64,000 nucleotides of DNA. It comes from JAJFUV01 sp964384215 (GTDB lineage Bacteria > Acidobacteriota > Terriglobia > Bryobacterales > Bryobacteraceae). The notes under the pieces were generated by a model. The model was not told the origin of the DNA. It ran no database searches and saw only the letters and a program-made list of their open reading frames with translations. This document shows, piece after piece, positions 42,907-50,911 of the stretch. The translations under genes were made by a program, and so were the position numbers. Location of the stretch: the NCBI GenBank assembly GCA_964384215.1, contig CAYLLB010000007.1, forward strand, positions 1 through 64,000, given 5' to 3'. How positions within the stretch are numbered: position 1 is the stretch's first letter; each line of letters opens with the position of its first letter.

Positions 42907-43326
42907 ATGCTACAAAAGACCCTGCCAGTCTTTGCCGGTGTTTGCCTGCTGGCAGCAAGCACGATGTTGTCCCAGAATCGCGGAGCCCTGAAAGTGAAAG
43001 TCCCATTTCAGTTCAGTGTCAAGGACATGCAACTTCCCGCAGGAGAATACGCAATTGAAAAATGGGCGGGTGGAGGCGTCTTGCTCACATCCAAGGACGG
43101 GGCGATTCGGAAGGTGATTCTAGCCACTCCCGCGGAATCCCCGACGACGCGTGCCAAAACCCGCGTACTTTTCCGGCGGTATGGCAGCGACTACTTCCTC
43201 TCCCAGGTCTGGGTGGGGTCGGAGGGCTGGGGATTTGAGATACCCGTCTCAAAGGTTGAACGGGATGTGATCGCCCGTAACCAGCAAGCACGTGAGATGG
43301 AGCGCGTTGCTGTCTCAGCGCAGTGA
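42907..43326 (+). CDS. Small secreted protein, unknown function
   Basis: 139 residues from ATG 42907 (AGGA 5 bases upstream). Signal peptide to about SQN. The mature part starts ALKVKVPFQFSVKDMQLPAGEYAIEKW, a pattern (VPFxFxVxxxxLPAGxYxI) that recurs in small secreted proteins of acidobacteria, followed by beta-strand-like sequence. It may be under the divergent membrane-bound winged-helix regulator, from which it is separated by about 200 bp. A strong hairpin follows its stop. Confidence 0.6.
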   Translation: MLQKTLPVFAGVCLLAASTMLSQNRGALKVKVPFQFSVKDMQLPAGEYAIEKWAGGGVLLTSKDGAIRKVILATPAESPTTRAKTRVLFRRYGSDYFLSQVWVGSEGWGFEIPVSKVERDVIARNQQAREMERVAVSAQ

Positions 43327-43328
43327 TT

Positions 43329-43347
43329 GCCGGGCTGCGAGCCCGGC
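43329..43347 (+). terminator. Strong hairpin after the secreted protein gene
   Basis: GCCGGGCT (43329-43336), loop GCG, AGCCCGGC (43340-43347): an 8-bp perfect GC-rich stem starting two bases after the TGA. It is followed by CAAATT rather than a T run. It separates the gene from the tRNA-Gly promoter. Confidence 0.55.
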
Positions 43348-43351
43348 CAAA

Positions 43352-43381
43352 TTGACAGAGGGTACGCCGCCGGGGGAGAAT
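43352..43381 (+). promoter_or_regulatory. Promoter of tRNA-Gly
   Basis: TTGACA (43352-43357), an 18-bp spacer and GAGAAT (43376-43381), ending 16 bp before the mature tRNA 5' end. Confidence 0.6.
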
Positions 43382-43397
43382 AGTAGCTGTTGGCAGG

Positions 43398-43473
<76 letters not shown>

Positions 43474-43482
43474 TGCTCCCCC

Positions 43483-44445
43483 TTACTTTCCCTCGATCGA
43501 ACGCTTGGCCCGGATTGCGAGCAGCTCCCTTACGATGGTGTTCGTGTTGAGAGCAGTCACTCCGGCCGGTTCGCACCAGGAAGCGGGACGGAACGGCTTC
43601 CGCATGTGTCCGAGGTAATGGCTGTCGCTTCCCACGGTAAACTGAACGCCTCCCTCCGCCAGTGGTTTGATGTCGGCAATAAGCGCTTCGCGGCAGGCCG
43701 GGATTTTCCAGTACGCCTCGGTGTCCCAGTTCATTTCGACGTAGATGGACTGGCCCTTCAGCAGCCCGATCAGTTCTTCCTGCTCGCCGGGTTGGAAGAA
43801 GCGGTATTCGGCGGCCGTGATTGTCTTCACGTCACGACCCTGCTTCTGGGCGGTTCTCTGCAGATTCTCGAAGCGCATCGGAAAGGGGTGGAACAGGATC
43901 ATCGGCACAGGGTATTTCTTTTGCGCGGCCAGTAGCTGCCGGGCCCGCCCGATGAGCGTCCCGCCGTTGGGCGGGGCCCCGCCGTTATTAGGTGAAATGT
44001 GGCAGCCTATTACGTCGGCCATGCGGAGCGGCGCGTCTTCGAGGCCGCTGTCAAGCTCGCGCTCGGACACCTCCCAGCCCTTGAAAACGATCACGTCGCC
44101 GCGCCGGGCCACGTTGTCGAAATCTGTCATCAGGGCGCGATGGCCCGCCGCACCGAGCGGATACAGTGCGAAGAACTTGCTCTTCTCGCGCCAGGTATCG
44201 TAATCGGCCTGGGTCCTGCGGTACAACTCGATGTGGTCGAGCAGAACGAAGACCTTGCGCCCGTCCTTCACCGCCAGGTCGATCCACGTCTTCATATCCA
44301 CAGATCGCTCCATGCCGGCGTGCAGATGCATGTCCATCTCATGGAGCTGGAACAACCCTTCCGCCAGACCCTGGCCGGGTACGGCGTTCGTCTGTGCCAT
44401 CGCCAGCAAAGCGAGGGCGAACGTCACAAAAATTGACCGGATCAT
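43483..44445 (-). CDS. Secreted PHP-like metal-dependent hydrolase
   Basis: 320 residues from ATG 44445, which starts a signal peptide (MIRSIFVTFALALLAMAQ); the frame is open further upstream but without family character. The mature protein has DMHLHAGMERS, LLDHIELYRR, a conserved HISPNNGG, LFHPFPMRFEN and VGSDSHYLGHM, histidine and aspartate motifs in the order of PHP/polymerase-histidinol-phosphatase-type metal sites. Substrate unknown. It ends 10 bp from tRNA-Gly (opposite strand) and is divergent from the DppA-like peptidase, 60 bp apart. Confidence 0.65.
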   Translation of the reverse strand: MIRSIFVTFALALLAMAQTNAVPGQGLAEGLFQLHEMDMHLHAGMERSVDMKTWIDLAVKDGRKVFVLLDHIELYRRTQADYDTWREKSKFFALYPLGAAGHRALMTDFDNVARRGDVIVFKGWEVSERELDSGLEDAPLRMADVIGCHISPNNGGAPPNGGTLIGRARQLLAAQKKYPVPMILFHPFPMRFENLQRTAQKQGRDVKTITAAEYRFFQPGEQEELIGLLKGQSIYVEMNWDTEAYWKIPACREALIADIKPLAEGGVQFTVGSDSHYLGHMRKPFRPASWCEPAGVTALNTNTIVRELLAIRAKRSIEGK

Positions 44446-44505
44446 GATTCTCGCATTGAAACTAACAGCATCGCGCCAGCCAACGCAAGGTGTAAAATTG
44501 GCCGC

Positions 44506-45351
44506 ATGATCAGATTCAGCGCCGCTATCCTGCTCGCGTGCTCGCTCACGCTTTGCGCGCAGGGCAAGAAGACCATCTTTGTGATCACGGACGCCGAAGG
44601 CGTCGCCGGCATTTGCCGCCAGGAGCAGACCGACAACAAAGACCCCGAATTGCGTCAGTTGCTCGCCGGGGAAGTGAACGCGGCGGTCCAGGGTTTCTAC
44701 GATGGTGGTGCGGATGAAGTCATCGTGTGGGATGGTCACGGCGGCAGCTCGACACTCTCCGTTTCCACCATCCACCCGCGAGCGAAGCTCGTCATCGGTT
44801 ACATAGGCGCCAGATATACGTTCGACCGGCATTACACCGCTCTTGCCTTCGTCGGCCAGCACAGCAGGGCCAACACACGCAAAGGCATCATGTCGCACAG
44901 CTATAATTCGCTGGGTATACAGAACATGAGGCTCAACGGGAAGCCGATCGGCGAAATCGAAGCGGCCACGGCGCTGGCCGGGGTCTACGACATTCCGGTG
45001 ATCCTGTTGACCGGCGACAACGCAGCGGTCGAGGAAATGCGAGCCATCGTACCCGACGTGGAGACCGCCGCGGTCAAGGAAGGGCTACAGCGTTACGCCT
45101 GCATCAGCCTTTCGGCCGAAGCCGCGCGCAGTACGATCCGGGAGGCTGCACGCCGGTCCATGAGCAAGATCGGCCAGATACACCCGTACAAGATCACGGG
45201 GCCCGTTACGCTCGAGATCGAACACACCACACGCAACTCGCTTGGTACCGACGCCGCACTGACACCCGGAACGAAGGTGATTGACGACCGCACCATCCAA
45301 TACTCCGGCAAGGATTTTCTGGAAGCCTGGCTGCGCTACCGCTTCCGCTAG
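44506..45351 (+). CDS. Secreted M55 family D-aminopeptidase (DppA-like)
   Basis: 281 residues with a signal peptide. Zinc ligand motifs of DppA are in order: ITDAEGVAGI (Asp, Glu), VWDGHGGSS (His), FVGQHSRANTRKGIMSHS (His) and GEIEAATA (Glu), followed by LLTGDNAAV. The family removes N-terminal D-amino acids such as D-Ala from peptides, here in the periplasm. TAAAAT lies 7 bases before the ATG. Six bases separate it from the alpha/beta hydrolase, likely one operon. Confidence 0.88.
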   Translation: MIRFSAAILLACSLTLCAQGKKTIFVITDAEGVAGICRQEQTDNKDPELRQLLAGEVNAAVQGFYDGGADEVIVWDGHGGSSTLSVSTIHPRAKLVIGYIGARYTFDRHYTALAFVGQHSRANTRKGIMSHSYNSLGIQNMRLNGKPIGEIEAATALAGVYDIPVILLTGDNAAVEEMRAIVPDVETAAVKEGLQRYACISLSAEAARSTIREAARRSMSKIGQIHPYKITGPVTLEIEHTTRNSLGTDAALTPGTKVIDDRTIQYSGKDFLEAWLRYRFR

Positions 45352-45357
45352 AGCGCT

Positions 45358-46185
45358 ATGGCGCGCATTCCGAACTATCTCGGTCTGCCGCTCATCGCCG
45401 CCGCAGGCTACGGCGCGCTCTACTGGTTCGCCAACCGCAGCATTTACTTTCCGTACGGCTACCCGCAGGGAGAGTGGCACGTTCAGAGTGCCCTCAACGC
45501 CCAGGACGTCTGGCTCGAAACCAGCGACCGTGTGAAGCTCCACACGTGGTGGATTCCCTGTCCCGGCTCGCGGCTCGTTACGCTGTTCCTGCACGGCAAT
45601 GCCGGCAACATCACGCACCGCGCCGCCCATGCGCGCGAAATCCTGGGCGCGGGGTCGTCGCTGCTGCTGGTGGATTATCGCGGCTACGGCAAAAGCGGTG
45701 GCCGCCCTACCGAAGCGGGCCTGTACAAGGACGCCGACGCCGGTTATGCGTACCTGATCGGTCGCGGGTGCAAACCCGGCCAGATCGTCATCCACGGCGA
45801 GTCACTGGGCAGCGCGGTAGCAGTGAATCTTGCCTCGCGCCGCGACTCGGCCGGCGTCGTGCTCGAAGCGCCTTTCACTTCGGCTCGCGACGTCGCGGCA
45901 AAGTTACTGCCGCTGATTGGGCCGTTGCTCGTTTGGAGCTACGACTCGCGAGTCAGGATCCATCGTGTGCGGGCGCCGTTGCTGATCATCCATGGAGACC
46001 GGGACGGCCTCATCCCGCTCCAAATGGGCCGCGCCCTGTTCGATGCCGCCGCCTCGCCCAAGAGCTTCTGGACCGTGCCCGGAGCCGGTCACAACGACAT
46101 CGTCGAAACGGCGAGTACTGCCTACCGCGAGCGCCTGCGTGCCTTCTATGGCAGCATCGGCGCTCGTGATCCGGCAACGCCCTGA
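45358..46185 (+). CDS. Alpha/beta hydrolase (BEM46/YfhR-like)
   Basis: 275 residues with an N-terminal hydrophobic segment (LGLPLIAAAGYGALYWF) that probably anchors it in the membrane. The oxyanion region is FLHGNAGNITHR and the catalytic triad can be placed: Ser149 in HGESLG, Asp216 in HGDRDG and His245 in GAGHND. LLVDYRGYGKSGG is typical for the BEM46 group. The substrate is unknown. It is translated with the D-aminopeptidase just upstream. Confidence 0.88.
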   Translation: MARIPNYLGLPLIAAAGYGALYWFANRSIYFPYGYPQGEWHVQSALNAQDVWLETSDRVKLHTWWIPCPGSRLVTLFLHGNAGNITHRAAHAREILGAGSSLLLVDYRGYGKSGGRPTEAGLYKDADAGYAYLIGRGCKPGQIVIHGESLGSAVAVNLASRRDSAGVVLEAPFTSARDVAAKLLPLIGPLLVWSYDSRVRIHRVRAPLLIIHGDRDGLIPLQMGRALFDAAASPKSFWTVPGAGHNDIVETASTAYRERLRAFYGSIGARDPATP

Positions 46186-46207
46186 TTGTCCTGAACTCCT
46201 CTTCGCC

Positions 46208-46684
46208 TCACTCCAATTCCTCCAGCGAGACTAAACCACGCTTGAGGGCTTGGTCGATGGCCTGCGCCCGGTTCTCCACCGCGAGCTTTGCGAGGATGCT
46301 TGCCACGTGGGTCTTCACCGTCTCCTCTCCGATCGACAGCGTCCCGGCGATTTCCTTGTTCGCGCGCCCCAGGGCCAGTTGCCTCAGGACTTCCCTTTCA
46401 CGCGGCGTCAGCTCCTCGTGCGGTTCGGCGGCTGTCAGTACCGCGCAAGCCACGACCGGATCGATGTACGTCTTCCCGCGCGCCACCGCGCGCACCGCGG
46501 CCAGCAGCAGGTCCTGCAGCACAATTTGCGGCTGCCACTCGCCGAGGTGCTCGAGTAACTCCTTGCCGGACGATGCGATGCCGGTGACTTCGAGATCCTC
46601 GAAGGATTCCAAGTACGCTTTCAAACTACGCGCCACCACGCGGTGGTCATCCACGATGACGATAGGTGTTCTGTTCGTCGAGAG
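46208..46684 (-). pseudogene. NarL-type response regulator with deleted receiver core and no clear start
   Basis: The GerE DNA-binding end is intact (ELTPREREVLRQLALGRANK, LSIGEETVKTHVASIL). The receiver starts normally (PIVIVDDHRVVARSL) and reaches the phosphoacceptor strand (QIVLQD) but then jumps directly to LLLAAVRAVARGKTYIDP. Compared with the intact regulator at 30793-31458, about 55 residues between the phosphorylated Asp and the last helix are missing in frame. No ATG, GTG or TTG stands at the expected N terminus (near 46684), although the frame is open further upstream. It may be a dead gene or a phosphorylation-blind DNA-binding protein. Confidence 0.6.
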
Positions 46685-46689
46685 ACCTC

Positions 46690-47099
46690 GCGGCGCTCCC
46701 GCGTGCGGCGATAGCCGGTGATCGCACGAGCAAACAGGACAAGTGACATTACCACTGCGGTCCACAAAGCGACAGAACCGGGCCAGATAGAAAAGGCTGT
46801 CAACGCTGCCGCGGCAGCTCCCGTCACCCACAATTGGACACGATAATCCTCAACTGCCACGCTTGCCACCAAGCGAAGAACAGAATTGGGAAAGCCAACA
46901 TCGGTATAGCTGACACCCAGCTCGGAAGCCACTCTCGGAGGACCGCAACGCGCTGCATATCCACTACGACGCCTAATACACCATGCGCCGCGGCGGCCCA
47001 GGCGAGGGCGTGGCAGCGCGCCACGGGATCATCGACGCGGACCATAGCGGCGGCGAAGCATGCCGCAGCCACGAACAGCGCTCCTAAGATGCGTATCAA
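46690..47099 (-). pseudogene. Frameshifted membrane protein, probable remnant of a sensor kinase
   Basis: Two overlapping frames each carry half of a membrane protein. The first (47099 to 46824, TTG start) has three helices (ILGALFVAAACFAAAM; HALAWAAAAHGVLGVVV; IPMLAFPILFFAWWQAW). The second, readable up to about 46690, continues with two more (VTGAAAAALTAFSIWPG; AVVMSLVLFARAITGY) and a basic tail. A frameshift near 46830-46870 would join them. The kinase core that should follow is absent and the receiver gene begins at once, so this looks like a sensor kinase that lost its catalytic part. Confidence 0.5.
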
Positions 47100-47111
47100 C
47101 GCAGCTTTGCC

Positions 47112-47252
47112 TCAGGTCAATCCCGGCAAGTGGGCACCGAACCAGATGGGCCCCCACGCGATCAGGAGCACGCCCGCCAGCCCCGCCACGATGGCGTAGC
47201 ACAAGAAGATCATCCCCGTATCAAGAGCGTCCAGTCTCTCTCCGGTTCGCAT
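47112..47252 (-). CDS. 46-residue single-helix membrane protein
   Basis: A short gene with ATG at 47252: hydrophilic start MRTGERLDALDTG, one hydrophobic helix (MIFLCYAIVAGLAGVLLIAW) and a short tail ending HLPGLT. TACACT lies 6 bases before the ATG, matching the leaderless pattern of neighbouring genes. It is 12 bp upstream of the frameshifted membrane gene, so it heads that decayed operon. Function unknown. Confidence 0.5.
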   Translation of the reverse strand: MRTGERLDALDTGMIFLCYAIVAGLAGVLLIAWGPIWFGAHLPGLT

Positions 47253-47330
47253 GTTTCAAGTGTATGGCGCGCCGGTCTGCCGCACATCACCATCAAGCCG
47301 GAAACGGCGATCCCTCAATTGGGGGATCGC

Positions 47331-48164
47331 TCAACGCCGCCGCGCGCCGCGGAGCCGCCCCAGTTCTCTCCGCAGCAGTTGATTGGATGGGTATTCATCG
47401 ACCAGGCCTGCAAGCAGCTTCTCGGCCTCCCACGGCCGCTTTTCGCGCAGGTGGATGACCGCCAGCAACACTCTTGCGAATGGTCCGTAATAGCGCCCGT
47501 GCGACGCCACCAACTCCAGCTCCCGCACCGCCTTCTGCTTGCTGCCCTCGATCTGATCGATGCGAATGAACCAGCGGATGAAGAACGGCAGGCTTCCTAG
47601 CACGTATTCCACCGAGCCGACTGCCAAGTGTGCATCGTAAAAGGGCGGGTTGAGCGCCAGCAGCTTGATGGACCACGCCTGCGTCTGTTTAGCCAGCGAA
47701 AAGCTCGCCAGGCGGCGTTTCTCGATCAGGGCGGCATAGTCGGTTACCAGTCCCGCCGCGATGCACTGCGCGAACAGCGCGTCGCGGTCCCCCGGATTAG
47801 CGGCCAGGCCCACATCCGCAAGCTCGCGAGCCTTCGCGATGGACCGGAACAGCTCGGCGCGAACGGCCGGGTCCGGCGTGACTTTCCTGCGGTCGATGAT
47901 CCGCTCGTCGTCGGAGAAGAAATCCGATTGCAGGATGTGCAATCGATCCAGCTCACCGAAAAAGTAAGTGGCGCCCTTGACGGCGCGATACAGAGGCGCC
48001 CCCGGCTCCCGCTCGATGGCCCGGTCGAGGGTGGCGTGCGCTCCGGCGAAGTCGGTATTGTACAAACGCACAAATGCCTGTCCGGTGGGCGTGGATACGT
48101 CAACCTTGGCCGTCTGCGCCAAGCACGCTATAGCGAGACAGAGAGATAGAAAAACACACTGCAA
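47331..48164 (-). CDS. Secreted TPR-like protein, unknown function
   Basis: 277 residues with a signal peptide (QCVFLSLCLAIACLAQ). The rest is all-helical with pairs that resemble tetratricopeptide repeats (FAGAHATLDRAIEREPGAPL, KARELADVGLAANPGDRDAL, WEAEKLLAGLVDEYPSNQLL). Probable protein-protein interaction in the periplasm. The start codon is TTG with TATACT 5 bases upstream, another probable leaderless start. It is 30 bp downstream of the amidohydrolase gene and may share its transcript. Confidence 0.6.
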   Translation of the reverse strand: MQCVFLSLCLAIACLAQTAKVDVSTPTGQAFVRLYNTDFAGAHATLDRAIEREPGAPLYRAVKGATYFFGELDRLHILQSDFFSDDERIIDRRKVTPDPAVRAELFRSIAKARELADVGLAANPGDRDALFAQCIAAGLVTDYAALIEKRRLASFSLAKQTQAWSIKLLALNPPFYDAHLAVGSVEYVLGSLPFFIRWFIRIDQIEGSKQKAVRELELVASHGRYYGPFARVLLAVIHLREKRPWEAEKLLAGLVDEYPSNQLLRRELGRLRGARRR

Positions 48165-48194
48165 ACCGCAGTATAGCAGCGTACGACCGCCGGC

Positions 48195-49430
48195 CTACTT
48201 CGGCGGGCCGTACTTGCCGAGCTTCTGCCAGTCCTGGCTGGCCAGCCCGTTGAGGTCCCACGCCACCGCGCCATCGCGCAGCGTCAGCTCCGCCACCAGC
48301 TTCGAAGTTCCCTTCATACGCGCGCCATAGACGTCGACGAAACCGAAGTCGCCATGCGCCAGCCGCAGCACGGCCACGTCCGCCGGAGCGCCTACCGACA
48401 AGTGCCCCACAACCTCGCGGCGGATCTGCTTCGCCGGCTGCCAGGTGGAGCGCAGGATCACCTCATCGAGCGGCATTCCCATGTTCAGCATTTTCGACAT
48501 CACGTTGAGCATGTCTTTCATGCCGGCGTTCATGCTGCCGGTGTGCAGGTCGGTCGAGATGGAATCCGGCCTGAAGCCCTGCTTCATTGCCGGCACCGCG
48601 TAACGGAAGATGAAGCTGCCGGCGCCATGGCCCAAGTCGAACAGCACCCCGCGCTTGCGTGCCTCCCAAAGGTACGGAGCCACGCGCCCGTTCGAGTCGA
48701 ACATGGGCACGCGCTCCAGGTACAGGTGCGTGTACATGTCGCCGGGGCGCAGCTTCCTGGTGATCAGCTCCGCGAAGGGCCGCTGGGGGACGAACTCACC
48801 GAAATCCACCATCACGGGCAAGCCGGCCAGCTCGGCAGCCTGGATGGCGCGGTCGACGGCAACCCATTCCGGTCCCGCGTAATGCGCTGTCTTGATGCCG
48901 ACCACGAAATCCTTGAAGCTGCGTGCGCATTCGGCGGCCGCGGCCGGATCCATCTCCGCCGGGTCCTGTTCCGGCTTCCCGCTCATGCCGCGCCCGACGA
49001 TGTTGACGAAAGCGTAGACCCGCGTGCGCGAACGCTTGGCCACCTTCTCATAGAATTCCGGCATGCCGCGCCATCCCGAACTGCCCGCGTCCGCCACCGT
49101 AGTGACGCCGCTTCGGAGCGTGAAATCGTCCGGGTAGACGCTCAGCTCGCCGGTGTGCTCGCCCACGGCGCACGAGCCGGCGAAGACGTGCACATGGATG
49201 TCGACCAGTCCCGGCGTAACGTACAGCGAGCGGACGTCGACGACACGCTTGGCCTTCGCCGCCGGGATGTCGGCCTCGACCGCCGCGATCCGGCCTTTCG
49301 CGATAGCCACGTCGCGTAGGGCGCTAATCTTGTTTTTCGGATCGATGACGTGCCCGCCCTTGAGCACGAGGTCATAGGGCGTCTGCGCCAGGGCGCACCA
49401 CACCCCGGCGAGCATGAGAATCCATCGCAT
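48195..49430 (-). CDS. Secreted amidohydrolase/deacetylase
   Basis: 411 residues with a signal peptide. Amidohydrolase superfamily features: N-terminal LVLKGGHVIDPKNKISALRD, the first metal motif GLVDIHVHVF, a candidate carboxylated Lys in VVGIKTAHY, later His motifs (MYTHLYLER, DLGHGAGSF) and STDLHTGSMN. This order fits the group annotated as amidohydrolase/deacetylase metallohydrolases, related to dihydroorotase. The substrate is unknown; export points to an extracellular compound. TAACAT lies 7 bases before the ATG. Confidence 0.82.
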   Translation of the reverse strand: MRWILMLAGVWCALAQTPYDLVLKGGHVIDPKNKISALRDVAIAKGRIAAVEADIPAAKAKRVVDVRSLYVTPGLVDIHVHVFAGSCAVGEHTGELSVYPDDFTLRSGVTTVADAGSSGWRGMPEFYEKVAKRSRTRVYAFVNIVGRGMSGKPEQDPAEMDPAAAAECARSFKDFVVGIKTAHYAGPEWVAVDRAIQAAELAGLPVMVDFGEFVPQRPFAELITRKLRPGDMYTHLYLERVPMFDSNGRVAPYLWEARKRGVLFDLGHGAGSFIFRYAVPAMKQGFRPDSISTDLHTGSMNAGMKDMLNVMSKMLNMGMPLDEVILRSTWQPAKQIRREVVGHLSVGAPADVAVLRLAHGDFGFVDVYGARMKGTSKLVAELTLRDGAVAWDLNGLASQDWQKLGKYGPPK

Positions 49431-49454
49431 GAAAGCTATGTTAATCGACGGTGG

Positions 49455-50267
49455 TCAGTCTTTGCGGATCCAGTCGACGATCTCTTTGGCGATCTCGTCC
49501 ACCGGCATGTCCTTCACCACGCGCGTTTCACGCTGCTGTTTGGGCAGCGTGACGCTCTCGAACTTCGCACCGCCGGCGGCGGCCGGAGCGGGTTTGGCGC
49601 GCTGCAGCGCGGGCATCACCGTGCGCATATTGGCCATGCCGACTTGCGGGTTGTTGCGTGGCTCGGGCAGATTGCCGGTGGCCCAGCCGAACAACGCGGG
49701 CGGACCGGCGCACACCGATACCTGGTGCTTGCCGCCTTCCACGCGCTCCAGAATGCGCAGCGTGCCGTCGGGATTCACTTTCAGCTCGTCGACGCCCTGG
49801 AACTGGTCCATGATGCCGAGCAGCTCGCCGACCATCTGCATGGTCGTGCTGGCGCCGCGCGAGGCCGATTCCCAACCGCCGAATACCAGCAGCCGGGACA
49901 TGTCCAGGCCGGGGATAGCTTTGATGGCGCCCGCGAGCGCCTGTGCCACGGCCGCGCTCTCCGCAAAACCGCTGGCCGGGCCATCGATAGCTACCAGTTC
50001 GAACGGCACTTTCTGCGCGACGGTGGTCATCACCTGCTGCAGCTTCGCCTTGGGAGCCTGCGTGACCAGCCACACCTTGCTGCCGGCCACGTTCTTCGCC
50101 AGGTTCGCGGCTTCATAGAGCGCGTGCCCGGCCCACGGGTCGAGCACGGCGGGCAGCATCATTTCGTTCTTGAGCCCCGGTCCGGTGGGAGTCGAAACAG
50201 GCTCCAGGGTTTGCAGAGGATCGGGCACTATGCTGCCGCAGACGACTATCTGATATCCGCCAGTCAT
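49455..50267 (-). CDS. Electron transfer flavoprotein beta-subunit homologue
   Basis: 270 residues. The layout follows EtfB: start YQIVVCGSIVPDPLQTLEP, DPWAGHALYEAANLA in place of the usual DExAxEEALRL, FGGWESASRGASTTMQMVGELLG in place of the AMP/FAD-loop GxxxxDxDxGQxGxxLAxLLG, and EPRNNPQVGMANMRTVMPAL in place of the C-terminal PRxPxxxxIMxAKKKP. The family carries electrons from dehydrogenases with EtfA. No EtfA or ETF dehydrogenase is in the window. Divergence from consensus is marked, so the partner and cofactor are uncertain. Confidence 0.72.
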   Translation of the reverse strand: MTGGYQIVVCGSIVPDPLQTLEPVSTPTGPGLKNEMMLPAVLDPWAGHALYEAANLAKNVAGSKVWLVTQAPKAKLQQVMTTVAQKVPFELVAIDGPASGFAESAAVAQALAGAIKAIPGLDMSRLLVFGGWESASRGASTTMQMVGELLGIMDQFQGVDELKVNPDGTLRILERVEGGKHQVSVCAGPPALFGWATGNLPEPRNNPQVGMANMRTVMPALQRAKPAPAAAGGAKFESVTLPKQQRETRVVKDMPVDEIAKEIVDWIRKD

Positions 50268-50327
50268 ATGAATTGAAGACTTTCTTCGATTGTAACAGGG
50301 CGGGGCAGCGACGCCCGCGCCGGCCGC

Positions 50328-50846
50328 TTACGACTGTGGCGCCATGCCCATGGCGGCCCACTCTTCCTTCGAAGGGCCGTAGACGCCGGGCACGCGCAGA
50401 CCGGCCTGGCGCATCAGCACCGTCACTTGTCCGCGATGGTGGCACTGGTGGCCGATCAGCGCGCCGAGCACGCCGGCTTTGGTCCACATTTCGCCGTACA
50501 TCGGAATGGTGTCGGTGAGCTGTGCGTCGGTCCAGGAAGCCCGCACGGCGTCGGCCACGGCCTTCGCGCCTTTCTCGTAAGTGGCGGCGATGGCGGCCGC
50601 GGTGGACGGAACCGGTTGATTTTCGGTGGTCGCATGCACGGCCAGACCCGCGGCGCTCATCATCTCGCTCAACGTCGTCGTGATGTGCCAGGCCAGAAAG
50701 CCGAGGGAGCGCCCTTCGGGGCTCACTTTCTGAGCGAGCGAAGCATCGGTCAACTCGCGAAAGACTTTCAGCGTGGCTTTGCTTTCATAATCCCAGGCGT
50801 TGAAGAAATCGTTCACGTTGCGGAACATGCCTTCAAGATAGCCCAT
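50328..50846 (-). CDS. DinB family protein
   Basis: 172 residues, a four-helix bundle of the DinB/YfiT type. The putative metal-binding histidines are in LAWHITTTL and GHQCHHRGQVTVLMRQAG near the C terminus. The family includes thiol-dependent transferases and damage-induced proteins; function here is unknown. GAGG lies 7 bases before the ATG at 50846; ATG 50828 is an alternative. Confidence 0.85.
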   Translation of the reverse strand: MGYLEGMFRNVNDFFNAWDYESKATLKVFRELTDASLAQKVSPEGRSLGFLAWHITTTLSEMMSAAGLAVHATTENQPVPSTAAAIAATYEKGAKAVADAVRASWTDAQLTDTIPMYGEMWTKAGVLGALIGHQCHHRGQVTVLMRQAGLRVPGVYGPSKEEWAAMGMAPQS

Positions 50847-50911
50847 CGGGCAACCTCACGGCCATGCCGAGGGATTGTGATAAACAGTATTGAGGGACGA
50901 GGACCCGCACT

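Noticed and set aside
44446..44898. Upstream extension of the PHP-like hydrolase frame
   Set aside because: It is antisense to the D-aminopeptidase gene, and a clean signal peptide starts at ATG 44445.
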